From NCBI GenBank assembly GCA_005801025.1, contig SYDZ01000077.1, positions 1-6,829 on the forward strand: a stretch of 6,829 bases of DNA, given 5' to 3'. The stretch is from Actinomycetota bacterium (GTDB lineage: Bacteria; Actinomycetota; Acidimicrobiia; Acidimicrobiales; Ilumatobacteraceae). The notes under the pieces are model-generated. The model did not search any database and was not told the DNA's origin. It saw nothing but the letters and a program-made list of their open reading frames with translations. A program made the position numbers and the translations under genes. This document shows, piece after piece, positions 5,878 through 6,829 of the stretch; the first letter of the stretch is position 1, and each line of letters begins with the position of its first letter.

Positions 5878-6829
5878 ATGAGTAGTCATTCCCGTAAAGT
5901 CACTGGTCATGAAGATCAACTGGATCCGTATCGGTTACCACGACATATTATTCCTCGTCGCTATGAGATTGAACTTGAACCTCAATTAACAGAGGCCACC
6001 TTTACTGGTCAGGTCACCATCACCGCCGAAGTCATGTTGTCAACCCGACTGATTGTCCTCAATTCCAAGGACCTAGAGATCATCTCCGTCTTTGTTGATG
6101 GCCTCCCCTCGCCATTTCGACTGGATCCAGAATCTGATCGCCTACTGATCGGCCTGGTTGAAGATTTACTTCCTGGCACAGCCATGATTGATATCACTTT
6201 CACGGGAATCCTCAATGACAAGTTGCGCGGCTTCTACCGCAGCACCTACACCGACGAAGACGGCACTACCCAGGTCATCGCCGCGTCGCAGATGCAATCC
6301 ACTGACTGTCGTCGGGCGTTTCCTTGCTTTGATGAACCCGATTTCAAGGCCGTTTTCTCCACAACCCTGGTGACTGATGCTGAGCATGTAGCCATCAGTA
6401 ATGGTCCAGAGGTCTCGCGAACTGTACTTGAACGCTCAGGGATTCAGAACAAAGTTGCCGTGAAATTTGCGGACACGATGTTCATGAGCACCTACCTGGT
6501 TGCCTTTATTGTCGGAAAACTTGAGGCGACGCAGGCCATCGATGTTGATGGTGTACCTCTCCGCGTCATCCACGTACCTGGAAAAAGTCACCTCACCGGT
6601 TTTGCCCTAGATGTTGGCGCTCAGAGCCTGCGTTGGTTCGTTGACTACTACGGCATTCCATATCCCGATGCCAAAATTGACATGGTTGCATTACCTGACT
6701 TCGCTGCTGGAGCGATGGAGAATGTTGGCTGCATCACTTATCGCGAAAGTTTGCTACTTGTTGACCCAGCCACCAGCACGCAAGCTGAACGACAAAACGT
6801 AGCTGATGTCGTGAGCCACGAATTGGCGC
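5878..6829 (+). CDS. pepN: M1-family zinc aminopeptidase, PepN-type (C-terminus beyond window)
   Basis: The frame from ATG 5878 stays open for 317 codons to the right edge, so the gene is partial. It encodes the N-terminal beta-domain and the start of the thermolysin-like catalytic domain of an M1 metallo-aminopeptidase, which removes N-terminal residues from peptides. There is no signal peptide, so it should be cytosolic. Signatures in order are DPYRLPRHIIPRRYEI (16-31), SQMQSTDCRRAFPCFDEPDF (137-156), the exopeptidase motif GAMEN (278-282) and His314-Glu315, the first half of HExxH; the second His and the downstream Glu ligand lie past the edge. Gln140 occupies the amino-terminus-anchoring position that is Gln in human aminopeptidase N and Glu in E. 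coli PepN. GAMEN supplies Glu281. The start is supported by the -10-like element six bases upstream and by the normal length of the lead into the first beta strand. It is divergent from the kinase operon. Confidence 0.95.
   Translation, partial: MSSHSRKVTGHEDQLDPYRLPRHIIPRRYEIELEPQLTEATFTGQVTITAEVMLSTRLIVLNSKDLEIISVFVDGLPSPFRLDPESDRLLIGLVEDLLPGTAMIDITFTGILNDKLRGFYRSTYTDEDGTTQVIAASQMQSTDCRRAFPCFDEPDFKAVFSTTLVTDAEHVAISNGPEVSRTVLERSGIQNKVAVKFADTMFMSTYLVAFIVGKLEATQAIDVDGVPLRVIHVPGKSHLTGFALDVGAQSLRWFVDYYGIPYPDAKIDMVALPDFAAGAMENVGCITYRESLLLVDPATSTQAERQNVADVVSHELA

Noticed and set aside
6009..6387. Minus-strand open frames opposite the aminopeptidase gene
   Set aside because: They are short shadows of the M1 aminopeptidase reading frame, which is confirmed by GAMEN and the beginning of HExxH.

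Overview
The window looks like chromosomal DNA of an actinobacterium. The GC content is moderate (about half, by eye) and coding is dense. Several genes appear to be transcribed without a leader, and the gene families present point the same way: a PmmB-type phosphohexomutase, an adenosine-kinase-like PfkB protein, an uncharacterised two-domain lipocalin-like protein and a short-chain dehydrogenase. An Acidimicrobiia-type aquatic lineage is my best guess, but this is inference from family resemblance and not from a marker gene. I see no mobile element, rRNA, tRNA or CRISPR array.

Left end, minus strand (1-786): a small acidic 68-residue protein of unknown function starts behind a strong Shine-Dalgarno site. 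About 25 bases downstream lies the start of an exported, cysteine-containing protein that runs off the left edge. The latter begins at a GTG and has no stop in frame, so it is easily missed. It may be the N-terminal half of a secreted zincin-type peptidase.

Centre, plus strand (968-3170): an NAD-type short-chain dehydrogenase/reductase is followed, after two bases, by a 109-residue protein with a Lys/Ala-rich N-terminal tail. That protein ends in QLTLF, which resembles a sliding-clamp-binding pentapeptide. Seventeen bases later a 341-residue protein of the CrtC/AttH-like (lipocalin-type) group starts from its own apparent promoter. The reductase and the lipocalin-like protein could act on a shared hydrophobic substrate, but nothing here identifies it.

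Right-centre, minus strand (3186-5795): a PfkB-family, adenosine-kinase-like protein and a PGM2/PmmB-type phosphosugar mutase form a tight operon (kinase first, 6-base gap). Together they suggest nucleoside or pentose-phosphate salvage.

Right end, plus strand (5878 to the edge): an M1-family metallo-aminopeptidase (PepN-type), divergent from the kinase operon, is cut off immediately after the HE of its zinc-binding motif.

A recurring regulatory theme is a TANNNT -10-like hexamer ending exactly 6 bases before the ATG at 968, 2145 and 5878, and 8 bases before the GTG at 5795. This implies leaderless mRNAs for first genes. Two genes, at 786 (68-residue protein) and at 4787/4784 (mutase), instead have clear Shine-Dalgarno sequences.
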